From the NCBI RefSeq assembly GCF_020091405.1, contig NZ_CP081903.1, forward strand, positions 5,084,501-5,148,500: 64,000 bases of DNA, written 5' to 3'. How positions within the stretch are numbered: position 1 is the stretch's first letter; every line of letters begins with the position of its first letter. A program made the position numbers and the translations under genes. This document shows positions 35,013 to 44,628 of this stretch, piece by piece. The notes under the pieces are model-generated. The model saw only the letters and a list, made by a program, of their open reading frames with translations. It was not told the origin of the DNA and made no database searches. This DNA is from Bacteroides cellulosilyticus (GTDB taxonomy: Bacteria > Bacteroidota > Bacteroidia > Bacteroidales > Bacteroidaceae).

Positions 35013-36902
35013 CTAATCACAATCGTATGTATAATCGGCCACCGACCCTGTTTCTATAGGCCATCCCGGATTCTGGTAAATATTGGAATTTTCCAGATCA
35101 GTGGCGTCACCGGCTGTCAGCAATATCTCGCTCAACGGTATCGGTTCCAGATAATGCGGTTTAGGGAAGTTGTATCCGTTATAAGCTTTATCCGATTCGT
35201 TTACTCTAAAAACTCTTATATATTTGCTTTCCGGATCTCCGGGATCATATTGAGAAATTACATCTTCTTTTAATGTAATCGGTGGTTCAGCATTAGCATA
35301 TCTTCTAAACATCACATCCCACAGATTCATGCCCATCATATCATAGTTTACCATATTATCCAGAGCGCGCCATCTCTTCAGGTCGTTCAGTCGCATGCCT
35401 TCGGCTATGAATTCACAGCGTCGTTCCCTGCGAATGTTATACAATGTAGCGTCTATGCCTTTAGTCTTTGCCGCCAAATCACGTTCCTGTGACAAGTCAG
35501 TACGACTGATGGTAAGCATATAATCCGAATTCGTCTTCGCTCTGTCGCGTAACGCTCTCCAATAGGAATCGCAATTGCCTCCCAAGTCCTTATGTCTCTC
35601 ATAATAGGCTTCCAGATAGATGCAATAGGCTTCTGCCGCTCTGAATATAGGATTTGCAGTGGTTCCTCCGGTTTCTGAGCTCGCTTGATCCGGATTTAGC
35701 CATTTGGATACCTGATAACCGGTTGGCGTATATTCATTGTCACGAGATCCGATTCGGGGCAAGAACACATTGTTCAGTGATTCCACCAAACGGTTATCCC
35801 GGTGTGCCAACACCCGTTCGATAGTGATATCCGATTGATAGTAATCTCCGGCCGCATAAATGGGAAGTCCGTTATTCATCAGGAAAGACTCTACCAATGA
35901 ACGGGTGTATCCGGTTTTCCCGGCTAAACTCAACGCCCGGCTTACTCCGTGTCCATTTACTGTCGCTACATAGCTTTTTGCCAACAATACCTCAGGAATT
36001 GTATCAATGACATCAGACGTGAACATCTTTTTATAGTCTTTACACAAAGGACGTACTTTTGCTACCATGTCCGAATACTCAATGGCTTTATCCAGGAAGA
36101 AGTTGATTTCAGCCTCTGCACTTCCCGCCTTAAATGTGAAATCAGGATGCATTTTGGCTCCCACCCATTTGGCATTGCCCGGCACGAAGCAAGTACCGGC
36201 ATGATATTTCTCCCACGTCGCTTCGAATAATGCCACGCGGGCCAGCATCAGGCGGGCGCAATCCCGACTCAAACGTCCGGTAGATGGCGCAGTTTCCATC
36301 ATCAGGCTGTCGGCTATCTCCAGGTCACGAATCATGAAACGTGCCACTTCATTACGGGGAGCGCGCCGGGTACTTACTTTCAGGATGCTAATGTCGTCCG
36401 GCAATACTTTATCAATAATGGGCACATCTCCATAATTGGTCAATAGGCGATAGTAATCGTATGCCCTGAAAAAGTAGACTTCTCCCAGGTAATGGTTGAT
36501 TTCCTTTTCAGTGCCGGTGATTTCCTTATTCTCTATTCTTTCCCGAATCAGGTTGATGAAATAGTTGCATTGGCGGATTGTAGTGAATTTCCATGCACTG
36601 TTGTCGCCCAACTTAGGAACTTCCTTTACTCCCGGATAAAAGTTACTGTTGGACCAGAAGGAGGTCTGGTTATCACTGTTTTCATCATCCCTGTAAGGAC
36701 CTCCGTTCATGTATGATTTGTTACTCGGAAATAAGGAATAGAATGTATTGGCAAAATATGCCATATCTTTTGTCGACTTCAGAAATATATTTTCATTACC
36801 GAAGTCAAGAGGTTCTCTTTGCAGGAAATCCTCGCAGGAAGACAGCAGGAAACCTCCCATCACTAGAAACAAGGTTATATATTTTTTCATATTCTTTTTC
36901 AT
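35013..36902 (-). CDS. SusD/RagB-family surface glycan-binding lipoprotein
   Basis: A 629-residue lipoprotein; lipobox LLSS-C near residue 23, then EDFLQREPLDFGNEN. SusD blocks are IRQCNYFINLIRERIEN, EVYFFRAYDYYRLLTNYGDVPIID, ARLMLARVALFEATWEKY, YNIRRERRCEFIAEGMRLNDLKRWRAL and the C-terminal NPGWPIE. It starts 9 bp after the susC-like stop; a second in-frame ATG at 36890 is an alternative start. It caps the SusC barrel at the cell surface and presents the oligosaccharide. It is longer than the usual 500-550 residues, with insertions in the central region. Confidence 0.92.
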   Translation of the reverse strand: MKKNMKKYITLFLVMGGFLLSSCEDFLQREPLDFGNENIFLKSTKDMAYFANTFYSLFPSNKSYMNGGPYRDDENSDNQTSFWSNSNFYPGVKEVPKLGDNSAWKFTTIRQCNYFINLIRERIENKEITGTEKEINHYLGEVYFFRAYDYYRLLTNYGDVPIIDKVLPDDISILKVSTRRAPRNEVARFMIRDLEIADSLMMETAPSTGRLSRDCARLMLARVALFEATWEKYHAGTCFVPGNAKWVGAKMHPDFTFKAGSAEAEINFFLDKAIEYSDMVAKVRPLCKDYKKMFTSDVIDTIPEVLLAKSYVATVNGHGVSRALSLAGKTGYTRSLVESFLMNNGLPIYAAGDYYQSDITIERVLAHRDNRLVESLNNVFLPRIGSRDNEYTPTGYQVSKWLNPDQASSETGGTTANPIFRAAEAYCIYLEAYYERHKDLGGNCDSYWRALRDRAKTNSDYMLTISRTDLSQERDLAAKTKGIDATLYNIRRERRCEFIAEGMRLNDLKRWRALDNMVNYDMMGMNLWDVMFRRYANAEPPITLKEDVISQYDPGDPESKYIRVFRVNESDKAYNGYNFPKPHYLEPIPLSEILLTAGDATDLENSNIYQNPGWPIETGSVADYTYDCD

Positions 36903-36911
36903 TATATTTAT

Positions 36912-39900
36912 TTAGAACATTACATTGACTCCTACGGAGAAAGTGCGGTACATCGGATAAGTCTTACCGATACCGTAAGCCTGTGCCGACGAACCGAGCG
37001 CTTCCGGATCAAGAATCATCAGGTTCGTGAATGTCAGCAGGTTTTCAGCAGAAACGTATATGCGCAATTTCTTTATATATTTCTTTATAGAAGCAAGTTG
37101 CGGAAGCGTATAACCCAAAGTAACATTCTTCAGGCGCAGATAGGAAGCGTCCTGCAGATAATGGTCGTTGCACTGGGAGTTATTCCTGTCGGTACGGATA
37201 CGTGCATAATAAGCATCGGTATTGGCTCCCAGCGGATGATTCGCATAGCGGAAATAATCCATGTGCTCCTTGTAGATGGAACGCTGCCAAGCGCCTGACA
37301 CACCAAAGAAACTCGGTGAATCGAGAAAAACGTCTCTCTTGCCCACACCCTGGAAGAAGCAACTGAAGTCCAGGTATTTCCAGCGGAGTGTGCCGCGGAT
37401 ACCATACGAATAACGGGGAGTAGAATTTCCGATTACCGTTAAGTCGCCATGAGAGTCTACAGTCTCAGAGCCTTTGGTGATGGCGGGGTTGTCGTCCAGA
37501 TTGGCATACATGAAGTCGCCTCCTCCCCATAATGAGTTGCCGATGGCTGTTTGGTCGTGCAGAGCTATATGATCGGCCATTTCCTGATCGTTTTTCGCAA
37601 TTCCAATCACACGTAATCCCCAGATATCTCCTAAATCCTTGCCTTTATAGTATTTGGATAATTCTTTGTTAGGGCTGTCGTATTTAGTAATGATTGATTT
37701 GAAATCGCTCAAGGTGACATACAATTCATAGCTCCAGTCTTTACCGATGCGATCGGTCCAGCTTGCTTCCAACTCCCAACCGCGTGTACGCAGTTCGGCA
37801 TTGTTCGTTTTAGGCACATTGGCTCCGTAGACAGCCGGTACGGGTAATGCAGGCCCTACGGCATCTTTCGTTTTACGCTCGTACCACTCTCCCATTATAC
37901 TCAGACGGGAGTTGAAGAAAGCAAGATCCACACCGACGTTAGTGTTCTGCACGGTTTCCCAAGTGATATTTGTGGAGAACGGAGCCGGAGCCTTCAATTG
38001 TGTGGCAGCTACACCGTCAAAAACATAATCGGACATAGGGTTTGTGAACATCTTCTGGAAATAAGGATAAAAACTATTTGTATTCTGGCTGCCTAACGAA
38101 CCGAATGAAGCTCTGATCTTGAACATATCCCAACCGGTCTTTTCTTTTATTTTTTCGAAGAAAGGTTCTTCGGCAATGTTCCAACCCACAGAGAATGAAG
38201 GAAAGAATCCCCAACGTTTGTCTGTTGGAAAGCGGGAGGCAGCATCAGCTCTGAAGTTCACTTCGGCCAAATAACGCATGGCGTAATTGTAGTTGAGCCT
38301 GCTGAAAATACCGAGAGTGGACCATTCTGATTTCTGTTCGCTCGTAAGGTTGGTCGGGTCGTTTACGATCCATGGATTATCATCCGAAACAATCTTGGAA
38401 GAACCGATTCTGGAATAAGACGTAGAATAATATTCGGACTGGGTTCCCACCAGTATCTTGAAATAGTGTTTCTTCAACTGTTTCTCATAATCTGTGCGTG
38501 CACTGAAGTTCCAGTAGTTTATGCGGCCGTTACCTACCTCATAGTAGCTTTCTCCCGCACCCGGCTGAACGTTGAAACTGCCGTTTTCTTTTACTTCATG
38601 CTTCACTGCCACATCTTTCAATACACCGGTTGCCACTACTCTGCCATCCGGTAATGTATTATATATCTTCTTGAACTGACGGGTATCATTGGGAGTTTCT
38701 ATCCTGCTACTGAAATCAACATATATTTTCCAATCCTTGACGGGTTCGATAATTACTTTTCCCTGATTATAGAAGCTTTTACCGTTGGCAATCTGGTCTC
38801 CACCGTGCTGTAGAGCTTCAATGCCCGAACTGGTATGATATTCTCCGTTGGGAAACGTGACCGGAACCAGGGGATACGTGCGGCCCAGATTATGGAAGAA
38901 AAGATCGTTCATGGCAGACGGCTTTTGGTTTTTATCCAATATCATGCGGGTAGTCCAGTAAACCGAAACGATTTTATTCATCTTAATTGTAAAGTTTCCG
39001 TTCAGGGAGAAGTTTTCGTATTTATCATCGGAGTAGCGGAACAGACCGTTCTGGTTCAGATAGCGTCCGGAAATATAATAATTGAATTTATCACTGCCGC
39101 CACTCATACTGACGTTGTGTTCCTGAGAGTAAGACGCATTCTTCAAGTGCACATCATACCAGTTTGTATTGGCCCAGCATTGTTGGTCGCCTACCCACCA
39201 CACTTCACCGGTTTCTTCATTGGGCTTTCCCGGTTCGATGCCGTATTGAAGGTAAGGAACATCTGGAAGGCTGGTACCATTCATCAAGGCTAAGATTCTA
39301 TCGGTATTGATCTGACTATTGCCTCCTGCATTCGTAAAAGCGTCATTCACAGCCAAGGCATATTCGTAAGAATTGACCATGTTGGGGGTATTGATAGGCT
39401 GGGATATGCGTACGTTTCCCGAATAAGAGATATTGAATCCCCTATCACCCTTCTTCAAGGTGACAAGAATCACACCGTAGGGAGCGCGCGAACCGTAAAT
39501 GGCTGCTGCTGCGGCATCCTTCAAGATGGTGATATTTTCAACATCATTGGGGTTCAGGGTAGACAAGTCTCCTTCCATGCCGTCAATCAGCACAAGCGGG
39601 GAAGCCTTGCTGCCGGTTCCGTCCTGGTCTATATCTTCCAGTCCCACTCCACGGATGTTGATCTCCATTTTCTGGCCGGGTGCACCACCCATATCGTTGG
39701 TGATATTCAGTCCGGCTACCGCTCCTTGAAGACCGTCTGCAACACTGGTGATAGGGCGTGAAGCAAGTACTTTGGTGTCTACACTTTTAACGGCTCCCGT
39801 CAGATTCGCTTTTTTCTGAGTACCGAATCCTACAATAACCACTTCGTTTAACATCTGTGAATCTTCACGCAACACTACTTTCATCTTCTTACCCTTGGTG

Positions 39901-40154
39901 GCAGGCACTGTCTGTTTCTGATATCCGAGATAGGTGAACTCCAATGACTGTTTAGCATCGGCTTCTATGCTAAAATTTCCATCGAGGTCTGTGATTGTAC
40001 CTGTCCCGTGATTCTCTTTTATAACGACATTTACACCCGGTAACGGTTCACCGCTTTCATCAACAACTACACCGGTGACTTTCGTTGTTTGTGCACAGAT
40101 TATACTGTTCAGTATAAAAAGGCACCCCATCATTATAATATATCTATATTTCAT
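36912..40154 (-). CDS. SusC/RagA-family TonB-dependent glycan transporter
   Basis: A 1,080-residue outer-membrane receptor of full standard design: signal peptide (ends near IICAQ), carboxypeptidase-D-like domain (VTGVVVDESGEPLPGVNVVIKE, about 27-105), TonB-box-like region (NEVVIVGFGTQKKANLTGAV), plug (LQGAVAGLNI, NIRGVG, PLVLIDGMEGDLS, ILKDAAAAAIYGSRAPYGVI), then the barrel ending YRTFSVGVNVMF. With the SusD partner 9 bp downstream it imports the oligosaccharide cut by the GH18 enzyme. It is the fourth gene of the minus-strand set starting at 44377. Confidence 0.95.
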   Translation of the reverse strand: MKYRYIIMMGCLFILNSIICAQTTKVTGVVVDESGEPLPGVNVVIKENHGTGTITDLDGNFSIEADAKQSLEFTYLGYQKQTVPATKGKKMKVVLREDSQMLNEVVIVGFGTQKKANLTGAVKSVDTKVLASRPITSVADGLQGAVAGLNITNDMGGAPGQKMEINIRGVGLEDIDQDGTGSKASPLVLIDGMEGDLSTLNPNDVENITILKDAAAAAIYGSRAPYGVILVTLKKGDRGFNISYSGNVRISQPINTPNMVNSYEYALAVNDAFTNAGGNSQINTDRILALMNGTSLPDVPYLQYGIEPGKPNEETGEVWWVGDQQCWANTNWYDVHLKNASYSQEHNVSMSGGSDKFNYYISGRYLNQNGLFRYSDDKYENFSLNGNFTIKMNKIVSVYWTTRMILDKNQKPSAMNDLFFHNLGRTYPLVPVTFPNGEYHTSSGIEALQHGGDQIANGKSFYNQGKVIIEPVKDWKIYVDFSSRIETPNDTRQFKKIYNTLPDGRVVATGVLKDVAVKHEVKENGSFNVQPGAGESYYEVGNGRINYWNFSARTDYEKQLKKHYFKILVGTQSEYYSTSYSRIGSSKIVSDDNPWIVNDPTNLTSEQKSEWSTLGIFSRLNYNYAMRYLAEVNFRADAASRFPTDKRWGFFPSFSVGWNIAEEPFFEKIKEKTGWDMFKIRASFGSLGSQNTNSFYPYFQKMFTNPMSDYVFDGVAATQLKAPAPFSTNITWETVQNTNVGVDLAFFNSRLSIMGEWYERKTKDAVGPALPVPAVYGANVPKTNNAELRTRGWELEASWTDRIGKDWSYELYVTLSDFKSIITKYDSPNKELSKYYKGKDLGDIWGLRVIGIAKNDQEMADHIALHDQTAIGNSLWGGGDFMYANLDDNPAITKGSETVDSHGDLTVIGNSTPRYSYGIRGTLRWKYLDFSCFFQGVGKRDVFLDSPSFFGVSGAWQRSIYKEHMDYFRYANHPLGANTDAYYARIRTDRNNSQCNDHYLQDASYLRLKNVTLGYTLPQLASIKKYIKKLRIYVSAENLLTFTNLMILDPEALGSSAQAYGIGKTYPMYRTFSVGVNVMF

Positions 40155-40178
40155 AAGGTTAGTTTTTATAGTAAAGAT

Positions 40179-40604
40179 TTAATTAGCTACCACGTGGGGC
40201 TGTACGATTACAACTGTCTTCACAATGGCAGAATCGCCTGCTATCACAGAATAGTAAACTTTTCTGTCGTTTTTTGTTTTATTGTTCGACACGGTGGATG
40301 TTATAGTCGCATCTCCGCCTCCCCGGGGGGATGAAGGGATGGACATCCACCCTGACAGGCCGGCTTTGTTTTGACATTTGGCACTCCATGAGCAATTTGT
40401 GGTGATTTTAAAAACCATCATATTTGCGGTACTCGGGATTATTATCGAATCTCCGGTGTATTGGTTTCCCAGCGTATCACTGACTGAGAAATCCAGATAA
40501 AGAGGTTCAAAAACTCCCGGAGTCTTAATATCCTTTTCGCAACTGCCGCAGAAGAAACTGCCGATTGCCAAGAAGGAAAGCAGGACTAATTGTTTTTTTC
40601 TCAT
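40179..40604 (-). CDS. BACON-domain lipoprotein, probable surface glycan-binding protein
   Basis: A 141-residue lipoprotein (lipobox FFCGS-C near residue 22). The mature part is a single beta-sandwich with the BACON pattern: MMVFKITTNCSWSAKC, SGWMSIPSS, GGGDATITSTVSNNKT, and a repeated-strand ending AIVKTVVIVQP. BACON domains occur in Bacteroidetes surface proteins of polysaccharide loci and may bind glycan or act as spacers. Its position between the GH18 gene and susC supports an accessory surface role. It is too small to have enzymatic activity. Confidence 0.75.
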   Translation of the reverse strand: MRKKQLVLLSFLAIGSFFCGSCEKDIKTPGVFEPLYLDFSVSDTLGNQYTGDSIIIPSTANMMVFKITTNCSWSAKCQNKAGLSGWMSIPSSPRGGGDATITSTVSNNKTKNDRKVYYSVIAGDSAIVKTVVIVQPHVVAN

Positions 40605-40636
40605 TTTACATTAGATTAAATTATACATATGGTTAA

Positions 40637-43222
40637 CTATTTCACGATCAACAGTCTGGAGTATTGTTTCCCGGAATCCGTCAGTAAACGCAACAAATAG
40701 TAGCCGGATGCAAGTTTCCCGTATTCATACCGGAAGATGCCCTCTGCTGATATCTCTAAAGTTTGTAACAGTACTCCCGAATTAGTGTACATAAGTAGTT
40801 TGCATCCTTTTTCCCCTTCAGGTATGGTTATATCGGTTACGCCTTCCGACGGATTTGGATAAATGGAAAACTCAGTATTTTTAGTTTTTACTTTTTCAAT
40901 AGCGGTAGGAGTCATGTCTACTTTCGTCACTAATGTGTCTACATTGGATGAAATGGCATAAGCCGATGACTTGAACAGGCTCAACGGATGATTCGTATCA
41001 GGGAAATCAATATTCAGCGACCAACACATGATGCCACCCAGTCCTTGTTTCTTCACTTGCTCCGAACGCCAACGGGTCTGGTAGGTTCCCGTAAAGTAAT
41101 AGCCGTTTGAATAATTATCATCCGGACCGATTTCTCCGACCTGATGGATACGTACCGGTGGATTGTTTGTTTGCGAACCATCGGCATTGTATTGCTTGCT
41201 GGTGCTGCCTGCAAAAGACATCACTATTTTTTCTTCCGGATATTCCCAAGCCAGGAATTTGTTGTAGGCTTCCGGGAAACTTTCATAGGTGAAATGCTCT
41301 TTAGCCGGACCGTAATTCTGGAACAAGAAATAGTCTACAGACTTCATATCTTCTTTAGGAAACCAATATGAAACGGTGTGTGGAGAAACGGTCAGAGTCT
41401 TGCCCTCCTTCAATTTGCTGCGAAGCAAAGTCATCAGTTTACCATAGTTTGTCCATGCAGCATCCTGACCGCCATATCCCGGCCATTCCAGGTCGAAATC
41501 CACGCCATCCAGATTATCGTCATTATTTATAATATCAGCCATTTCGGTAGTGAAACGCTCCCTTTTTGCCGCATTGCCTATCACTGTTTTCCAATCGGAA
41601 CCACTCGAAACACTCAGGCGAATTTTGAATCCGCGGTGATTGGCATACGCCGTGCGCATGATGTTCAGATATTCTTTATAAGAAAAACAGTCATATCCGG
41701 GATCTTCCGGCTTATTGTATGGCCAGTAACTGCCCGCATAAAAGGCATAATTCACTCCAACATTTTTCCCGAATCCGGGCAAATTCAGACCATTATCACC
41801 CATTGAGAAAATCTCGTCGCGTCCGCTGCCCTTATTCCAGATTATGGTTTCATCTATTTTGCCCACAAAATTCTCTCCAATAGTAGCTTCCACATCAGCA
41901 AGTTCGGCAAGTGGCAACACCCACGACTTTTTTATCTCAGGATACAAATAAGGGTAAATGTTCAGTTTCTTTTTGTTGCAGGCAAAAAGAAAAGTTCTGT
42001 TTAACTCATAATAACGATCAGAGGTTGAAAAACCCAAATGAATCCATTTACCGGTTACGATTTCTCCCGCACATTTGTATTTATATTCGTCTCCATTTAC
42101 TCGGAGAATTACTTCTGCATTGCTTTCTTCGCCTAGACGGAGAGATATTCCCATATTTTCGTTTTTCTCCTTTTTCAAGAGAAAAGCACCTTCCACCCAC
42201 CGGTCGATATAGAACCAGGTGCAGAATGAATAATCGTCGGTTGGAGTCATTGCTTTGACACCTGCACTCATTTTTCCAGTACCGTCAAATGCCAGCATAC
42301 CTCCGTTACGCCCCTCATAAGATTCTAAATAGGATGCTCCTCCTGTCAGTACTCCTCTGTCGAATGGCAGGCTCACACTGGCCGAGCCGTCGCTTCCTAT
42401 TCCGGCAATCAGCGCGACTAAATCATTGCATAACAGGTATTTGTCACGGTCTGTTCCTGTGTCGGAGAAACGTCCAAAATCGGTATAAGCAGTAACTATA
42501 CGGTATTTAAAGAAGGAATTATCTGTGACCTCCACACGGTGTGCATTTCCGTTCATTATGCCATGATGGCGGAATGTATAATCTACGATGTTATCGCATA
42601 ATTCCTGATCGAATTTGTAGTATGCAATCAAGGATTCATAGTCCGGATGAAATTTATTAATGGTATTATCCCACAGGATAAATCCTTTTACACTGGGATC
42701 ATGTGTTAAGTATTCCGTTGTATCGAGTACGGTACTCCATAAACGAAACTCATCTATTTTTCCCTTAAATGCTTCTCCTATTCTGAATTCCGAATCGCTG
42801 TCCGGAATCGTTAGTGAAGAAGAAACTGTAGGAGAATTTATTTCTTCCCCATTAACATAAGAAGTGATATTGCTCCCGTCTACCATAAAAGTCAATTGTG
42901 ACCAGGCACTCACTGAAAAGTGGTCTGATTGGAGCTGGATATTCTGGTTACCTATATGAAAAACAATTGTACCTTCCGCCGGACCCAGGCATGCCTCAAA
43001 AATGTCGGCACCTGCTCCTCGTTTAAAAATAGATGCACCCGGTGTCCATTCGGAGGGATACATCCAAAACTGAACTGTGTATTTAGAGAGGTTATTTAGT
43101 TCTGATATACAATTAAATTTGATATCACTGTTACCATCGAACGCTACCGCGTAATTTTTGACTTGGGCAAACGAGGTCAGGCAAAAAAGGAGGGAAATAA
43201 AAAAGCAGAAAAGTCTGTTCAT
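40637..43222 (-). CDS. GH18 endoglycosidase/chitinase-like enzyme with two LamG domains and sorting tail
   Basis: An 861-residue secreted enzyme. Domains in order: signal peptide; LamG-like sandwich (about 25-190); second LamG-like sandwich (about 300-465); GH18 TIM barrel (about 480-760); C-terminal Por-secretion-like tail (FSIYPNPSEGVTDI, ASGYYLLRLL). The GH18 motif DGVDFDLEW (around residue 577) is complete, with the catalytic glutamate. Members of the family cut chitin or the chitobiose core of N-glycans. Linkage to SusCD and an alpha-galactosidase-like enzyme favours a host glycan endo-activity over chitin, as an inference. It lies 32 bp before the BACON gene. Confidence 0.85.
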   Translation of the reverse strand: MNRLFCFFISLLFCLTSFAQVKNYAVAFDGNSDIKFNCISELNNLSKYTVQFWMYPSEWTPGASIFKRGAGADIFEACLGPAEGTIVFHIGNQNIQLQSDHFSVSAWSQLTFMVDGSNITSYVNGEEINSPTVSSSLTIPDSDSEFRIGEAFKGKIDEFRLWSTVLDTTEYLTHDPSVKGFILWDNTINKFHPDYESLIAYYKFDQELCDNIVDYTFRHHGIMNGNAHRVEVTDNSFFKYRIVTAYTDFGRFSDTGTDRDKYLLCNDLVALIAGIGSDGSASVSLPFDRGVLTGGASYLESYEGRNGGMLAFDGTGKMSAGVKAMTPTDDYSFCTWFYIDRWVEGAFLLKKEKNENMGISLRLGEESNAEVILRVNGDEYKYKCAGEIVTGKWIHLGFSTSDRYYELNRTFLFACNKKKLNIYPYLYPEIKKSWVLPLAELADVEATIGENFVGKIDETIIWNKGSGRDEIFSMGDNGLNLPGFGKNVGVNYAFYAGSYWPYNKPEDPGYDCFSYKEYLNIMRTAYANHRGFKIRLSVSSGSDWKTVIGNAAKRERFTTEMADIINNDDNLDGVDFDLEWPGYGGQDAAWTNYGKLMTLLRSKLKEGKTLTVSPHTVSYWFPKEDMKSVDYFLFQNYGPAKEHFTYESFPEAYNKFLAWEYPEEKIVMSFAGSTSKQYNADGSQTNNPPVRIHQVGEIGPDDNYSNGYYFTGTYQTRWRSEQVKKQGLGGIMCWSLNIDFPDTNHPLSLFKSSAYAISSNVDTLVTKVDMTPTAIEKVKTKNTEFSIYPNPSEGVTDITIPEGEKGCKLLMYTNSGVLLQTLEISAEGIFRYEYGKLASGYYLLRLLTDSGKQYSRLLIVK

Positions 43223-43297
43223 AATATTAAATTTTTCATGAAAGAAGGATATGATTCTTATTTTGAGAAAACATATCCTTCAACCAATACCTAAAGA

Positions 43298-44377
43298 TTA
43301 ATTATTCACTACTTTTGTTGTGGTAGTCTTAGTCTTTACTATAAAAACGCCTTTACCATTCAAAGGCAATGCAAGCACATCAGAAGTAGCTTTCTGAGAT
43401 GAAATCAATGTTCCTAAAATCGAATATACTTCTACTTTATCACCGGATTCTAAATTTGAAATTGTCAGGAGGTTGTTTGAAATGTTGCAACGTACCTTGT
43501 TACCTTCAAATGTCGGAGTGTTGATTCCGGTTACAATCTGACCGTTTTCCAGAGTTAAATATTTCATGAAGTTTGCAGCGTTACCTTTAGCATATGCGCC
43601 GTCTGTCGGGGACGTGAATTTTATTTCTTTAATAAGAAGAGCGCCCGTATCAAATTTTGCGCCATTAAACCCGATAGTAAATGCAAATGGATTTCCATCG
43701 GGCGTACCCACCTGGAAGTCATATTCCACCTTTTGCCAACCTTCATTCAATTCATACATTTCTTCTGTCTCCACATCTTTCACCATCATGTCAAATGAAA
43801 GAATTCCACTAAAAGAGTTTAATACAGAATTAGGTCCAACTGCTTTAATTTCTAATTTTGAAATTATGCCACTATTAGGATCCGGATCCGGCTCAGCTTC
43901 CCAAGCTTTATAAGTAATGGAAACACGGATGAACGGAGCGGCAGCATCTTCTCCGCCTGTCGGGGTTTTTTCCGGATCAGAATAAAATGCAAGTTGAGTC
44001 CAAGCAGGAATAGAACCTGTGGCTTTGGTGCCTTTTGAAAAGACTGCATCATCACAGTTAACACCTTTAAAGCATAATACTTTTCCAATACCTTCGGCCG
44101 TTAAATCAAGAATCTGCAAACCGGCCTGTAAATTCTTAAATGCATCCGTATTTTTACTATCCCAAAATGCACCTCCGGTAGCATTTACATACCCAACTTT
44201 CGATTCTTTAGCAGCATCGAGATTTCCCGGTCCCCAACCATTATTACAACCATCAATAACGTATTGTCCTTCCGGTTGATTGGCAAAATCATAACGTGAA
44301 GGAGTAATGTCGTTTTGTGCCATAGCACTGGCAGCTACTACTAACATAGCTGTGGAAAAGAGTAGTTTTCTTTTCAT
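43298..44377 (-). CDS. Secreted protein of unknown function with C-terminal sorting-type domain
   Basis: A 359-residue protein. The ATG at 44377 is chosen because it begins a clear signal peptide (MKRKLLFSTAMLVVAASAMAQ); the frame extends 26 codons upstream without one. The body is beta-rich and could be a jelly-roll or carbohydrate-binding domain (FVRVSITYKAW-like strands, GALLIKEIKFTSP). The last 70 residues resemble the Por-secretion tail (SGDKVEVYSILGTLISSQK, GVFIVKTKTTTTKVV). It is the first gene of the glycan locus and lies 75 bp before the GH18 gene. No enzymatic motif is seen. Confidence 0.7.
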   Translation of the reverse strand: MKRKLLFSTAMLVVAASAMAQNDITPSRYDFANQPEGQYVIDGCNNGWGPGNLDAAKESKVGYVNATGGAFWDSKNTDAFKNLQAGLQILDLTAEGIGKVLCFKGVNCDDAVFSKGTKATGSIPAWTQLAFYSDPEKTPTGGEDAAAPFIRVSITYKAWEAEPDPDPNSGIISKLEIKAVGPNSVLNSFSGILSFDMMVKDVETEEMYELNEGWQKVEYDFQVGTPDGNPFAFTIGFNGAKFDTGALLIKEIKFTSPTDGAYAKGNAANFMKYLTLENGQIVTGINTPTFEGNKVRCNISNNLLTISNLESGDKVEVYSILGTLISSQKATSDVLALPLNGKGVFIVKTKTTTTKVVNN

Positions 44378-44436
44378 AATATTAAAGAGTTTAAAATTAA
44401 TATTGGGAGGCAATCTTAACCTCCGTTTTCTGCTTG

Positions 44437-44444
44437 CAAACATA
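44437..44444 (-). promoter_or_regulatory. Probable -7 element of the glycan-locus transcript
   Basis: On the minus strand these bases read TATGTTTG followed by CA, a good TAnnTTTG match about 60 bp before the first gene. No clear -33 box is visible, as expected for a promoter activated by the adjacent HTCS regulator. Confidence 0.5.
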
Positions 44445-44628
44445 CGATATTGCACATTACCGGATGTTTAATAATGATTTTGCAGTTTTTGAATTTGTTT
44501 GAAACAGAAAAAGAAAACGACTGATTAGACAAAAGATGAAACTTAGGCAGACAAAAGTGAACAAACCTCCTTATTAAATTCTCAGGAAAATTCTCTTTTT
44601 GTGCATTGTGCGAAGAATAAAGACTCAT